A stretch of DNA of 37,908 nucleotides, taken from Saprospiraceae bacterium (GTDB lineage Bacteria; Bacteroidota; Bacteroidia; Chitinophagales; Saprospiraceae). The translations under genes were made by a program, and so were the position numbers. The notes beneath the pieces were generated by a model. The model did no database searches. It saw only the letters and a program-made list of their open reading frames with translations, and was not told where the DNA came from. The stretch is taken from NCBI GenBank assembly GCA_020630735.1, contig JAHDIP010000031.1, positions 1-37,908 on the forward strand, given 5' to 3'. Each line of letters begins with the position of its first letter. The first letter of the stretch is position 1. Of this stretch, positions 35,988 to 37,908 are shown piece by piece.

Positions 35988-37103
35988 ATGAAACGAACGA
36001 TCAAAAAGTCCGACAACCCTATTTCTGCTTTAGCACAATTTCTTAATATCGATTATGATCCTACGAATAAAGATCATTTTTATGGAAATTGTGAGACTTG
36101 CAAAACAGGAACATGCAACAAGGCACATTGCGACAACCCAATCTGTCGAACAAGATTAAAGAAAGATAATCGAGAAGATGTCAATAAATTTATACGGCAA
36201 TTTAATGATCCTCAGCTAGCCAACAACATTGATAGTATCGTTATGATTGTTCGAAAAGATGATTTAGAAGCATACAAATATAGCGACCAAATTTATGTTC
36301 TTCGTTCTGAAGAATTGAGTGAGCGACCTTTTTTCCAGTTAGGTGCCGATCAAAATGGTAATGGGCGACGATTGAATAAAGAAACCAAATTTCTTTCCCA
36401 AATTTCAGCGGATGCTTTAGGTACAGGTTTCTTTGTACGAGAAAATTTGATCGCTACTTCTGCACATGTTTTCTATCCTCCTTTTCATTCATTAGACTTA
36501 ACTGATGACATTCGATTTGTTAGAGGTTTTCAAGTTTTTGATGAAGATGATCACACATTGGGCAGTAAAATAATTATTCCTCAATCAAACATTTTTAAGC
36601 CTAAGCTAAAAAAAGATGCTGACGGCAAAAACGTACTCTCCTATTACAGGTATGCTTTATCAAGTCGTCATTTGGATTGGGCATTGATAGAAGTTGAAAG
36701 CGAACGTCCTACTACTGCAAAACCTATAATATCGATTGTCGATGTATGTCAAGTAGAACTTAAAATGGGCGACCAATTATATGGTGTAGGACATGGTTTA
36801 GGACTCCCACTAAAAATTTCATTTTGTGGTGAAGTAAAAGAAATTGAGAATGATCTTTTTCATTGTAGTTTAAGTTTTTTCTCTGGCAATTCTGGCTCTC
36901 CAGTCTTTAATGCTAAAAACCAAGTGGTCGGTATTTTAGCACGAGGTGAAAGTGACTTCGAACTCAATGACGGAAATCAATTTATGATTCGTGAGGAGAG
37001 CTTTGAGGAGTGTCAAAGTATGCTTCCCTTACTTAACTCTATGAAGGAATACGACCAATTAAACAATATTGAGTCAAAACCATATCCAATAGAAATGGTT
37101 TAA
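35988..37103 (+). CDS. Trypsin-like (V8/S1-type) serine protease without signal peptide, N-terminal Cys cluster
   Basis: A 371-residue protein whose C-terminal ~230 residues are a trypsin-like fold with an intact triad: His160 (IATSAHVF), Asp230 (HLDWALIEV) and Ser302 (GNSGSPV). The oxyanion GNSG and following strand VVGILARGES are normal. The N-terminus (MKRTIKKSDNPISALAQFLN) has no signal peptide, so it appears cytosolic, unlike most family members. Residues 35-53 hold five cysteines spaced CX2CX4CX4CX4C with one His, suggesting a metal or redox site. Residues ~60-135 are a mixed domain not recognised. It heads an apparent operon with two further genes. Cytosolic trypsin-like peptidases occur as effectors in bacterial conflict systems, which is one hypothesis; housekeeping proteolysis is another. 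Confidence 0.85.
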   Translation: MKRTIKKSDNPISALAQFLNIDYDPTNKDHFYGNCETCKTGTCNKAHCDNPICRTRLKKDNREDVNKFIRQFNDPQLANNIDSIVMIVRKDDLEAYKYSDQIYVLRSEELSERPFFQLGADQNGNGRRLNKETKFLSQISADALGTGFFVRENLIATSAHVFYPPFHSLDLTDDIRFVRGFQVFDEDDHTLGSKIIIPQSNIFKPKLKKDADGKNVLSYYRYALSSRHLDWALIEVESERPTTAKPIISIVDVCQVELKMGDQLYGVGHGLGLPLKISFCGEVKEIENDLFHCSLSFFSGNSGSPVFNAKNQVVGILARGESDFELNDGNQFMIREESFEECQSMLPLLNSMKEYDQLNNIESKPYPIEMV

Positions 37104-37152
37104 AAACAAATCTTATTGCCTCAATTTTAACAACCAAATTAAAACAATAATC

Positions 37153-37869
37153 ATGACCAATAATAATCGTTCTAATAAAATTTTACAGGTGCCTTATTGC
37201 TACTTGTGCAAAAATGAGGATTCAAATTTACATAATTTATTTATCCACATCCCTACAGAAAACGATAAAGGAGTACTGTTCCATAAGCCTAAACAAGAAG
37301 GCTGTATTACCGTAATTGAATGCGAAATCGTAGACAATAAAAAAGACACTTCTTTTCTGTACACTATAGACCTAGATAAGCAAAAACAATTAATAAAAGC
37401 TGACGAACATTGCGTCACAGATAGAGATACTGAAGAAGACCTAAGCATAGAAATAAGAGTTGGTTGGAATAATGAATATTATGTATTCAATCAGTCTATC
37501 CTTTTTTATAAAAACTGCGATATCGCTAACACTCAAGTAAAAAATAATCAGGCAATCAATTGTCCTTATATGTATTCCAATAGAGCTAAAAACAAAGCCT
37601 TACTAGCACATCTTATGTTGACAAAAAATGGACAAGACCATCAGTTTGGCAGTTATGAAGTTGGAGAAAAAACTCTAAATCCTATTCCACCTGTCATGGA
37701 AATAACAGCAGCTATGAACAGCTCTATTGTTGGTAAAGGTATAGCTATAGAAGTAGGTGTAGATAGTGTCAAAAAAACGGGTATTGTACAAAGTACAGAC
37801 AGCGATTCGCAACCTGGTCGTTTTCTAAGAAGGAATAGTAAAGTAGATGAAAAATTTAAAATAGTTTAA
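37153..37869 (+). CDS. Protein of unknown function, operon partner of the cytosolic protease
   Basis: A 238-residue protein starting 49 nt after the protease stop codon. There is no signal peptide or transmembrane segment. It begins polar (MTNNNRSNKILQVPYCYLCK), with CYLC near residues 16-19, then a beta-rich central part (CITVIECEIVDNK, IEIRVGWNNEYYVFNQSILF) and a C-terminal tail rich in polar residues (STDSDSQPGRFLRRNSKVDE). I do not recognise a family. It could be a substrate, an inhibitor or a scaffold for the protease upstream. Composition is similar to its neighbours, so there is no sign of recent transfer. Confidence 0.7.
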   Translation: MTNNNRSNKILQVPYCYLCKNEDSNLHNLFIHIPTENDKGVLFHKPKQEGCITVIECEIVDNKKDTSFLYTIDLDKQKQLIKADEHCVTDRDTEEDLSIEIRVGWNNEYYVFNQSILFYKNCDIANTQVKNNQAINCPYMYSNRAKNKALLAHLMLTKNGQDHQFGSYEVGEKTLNPIPPVMEITAAMNSSIVGKGIAIEVGVDSVKKTGIVQSTDSDSQPGRFLRRNSKVDEKFKIV

Positions 37870-37872
37870 ATC

Positions 37873-37908
37873 ATGATCAAACCAAGATTACTCTTTCATT
37901 ATATTTAT
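37873..37908 (+). CDS. Start of a third gene in the protease operon (partial)
   Basis: ATG at 37873, three bases after the preceding stop codon, opens a frame MIKPRLLFHYIY that runs without a stop to the window end (12 codons). The tight spacing suggests a coupled gene, but the evidence is short. Confidence 0.45.
   Translation, partial: MIKPRLLFHYIY

Noticed and set aside
35978-36046. 22-codon upstream frame overlapping the protease start
   Set aside because: No composition or spacing evidence for translation; it lies mostly inside the protease gene in another frame.
1-37908. CRISPR arrays, tRNA or rRNA genes, insertion sequences with transposase, prophage genes
   Set aside because: None seen. 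The regular repeats found are protein-coding (SprB-type units, Cys-rich linkers) or the two non-coding elements described.

Overview
The window is AT-rich DNA from a member of the Bacteroidota, most likely a Saprospiria-type marine or sediment bacterium (the class is an inference). The evidence is several large secreted proteins ending in a type IX secretion (T9SS) sorting domain with the YPNP or FPNP motif, an adjacent SusC/SusD pair, SprB-type repeats, lipoproteins, weak Shine-Dalgarno sequences, and promoter-like boxes of the Bacteroidota form TTG-N20-TAnnTTTG. No rRNA, tRNA, CRISPR array, phage gene or transposase was seen.

Layout. 1-840 (-) is a short-chain dehydrogenase. 998-7452 (+) holds two tandem paralogues of a ~1050-residue secreted Asp-box/propeller protein with two fibronectin-like domains and a sorting domain. 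7567-9339 (+) is a patatin-like lipase fused to a response-regulator receiver-like domain, followed by a small gene (9391-9693) that may be frameshifted. 9739-13101 (-) is a compact four-gene operon: parallel beta-helix lipoprotein, SO2930-type diheme cytochrome, AlkD-type DNA glycosylase and a small membrane protein. 13296-14204 (-) is a lipoprotein. A 562-nt gap follows, containing a 163-bp palindromic element. 14767-17991 (-) is a sigma-factor operon: sigma-70 family factor, a protein with one transmembrane segment and a C-terminal outer-membrane barrel, and a lipoprotein. 18211-22299 (-) is a secreted protein with 13 SprB-like repeats.

From 22489 the + strand carries rarA, a LamG/PNGase F-like secreted protein, SusC, SusD, an FG-GAP/UnbV secreted protein and an acyl-CoA dehydrogenase. 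The window ends in an operon-like run starting with a trypsin-like protease that lacks a signal peptide and has a five-cysteine cluster. It continues with an unrecognised protein and the first 12 codons of a third gene.

Functionally the region is dominated by the cell envelope: secreted adhesin-like and glycan-related proteins, nutrient uptake and envelope-linked sigma signalling. The least explained parts are the cytosolic protease operon (35745 to window end), the patatin-receiver fusion, the sigma/barrel locus, and two non-coding elements. One of these is the 163-bp palindrome. The other is a 72-bp sequence present twice (82% identical, no gaps), upstream of the sigma gene and between susC and susD.
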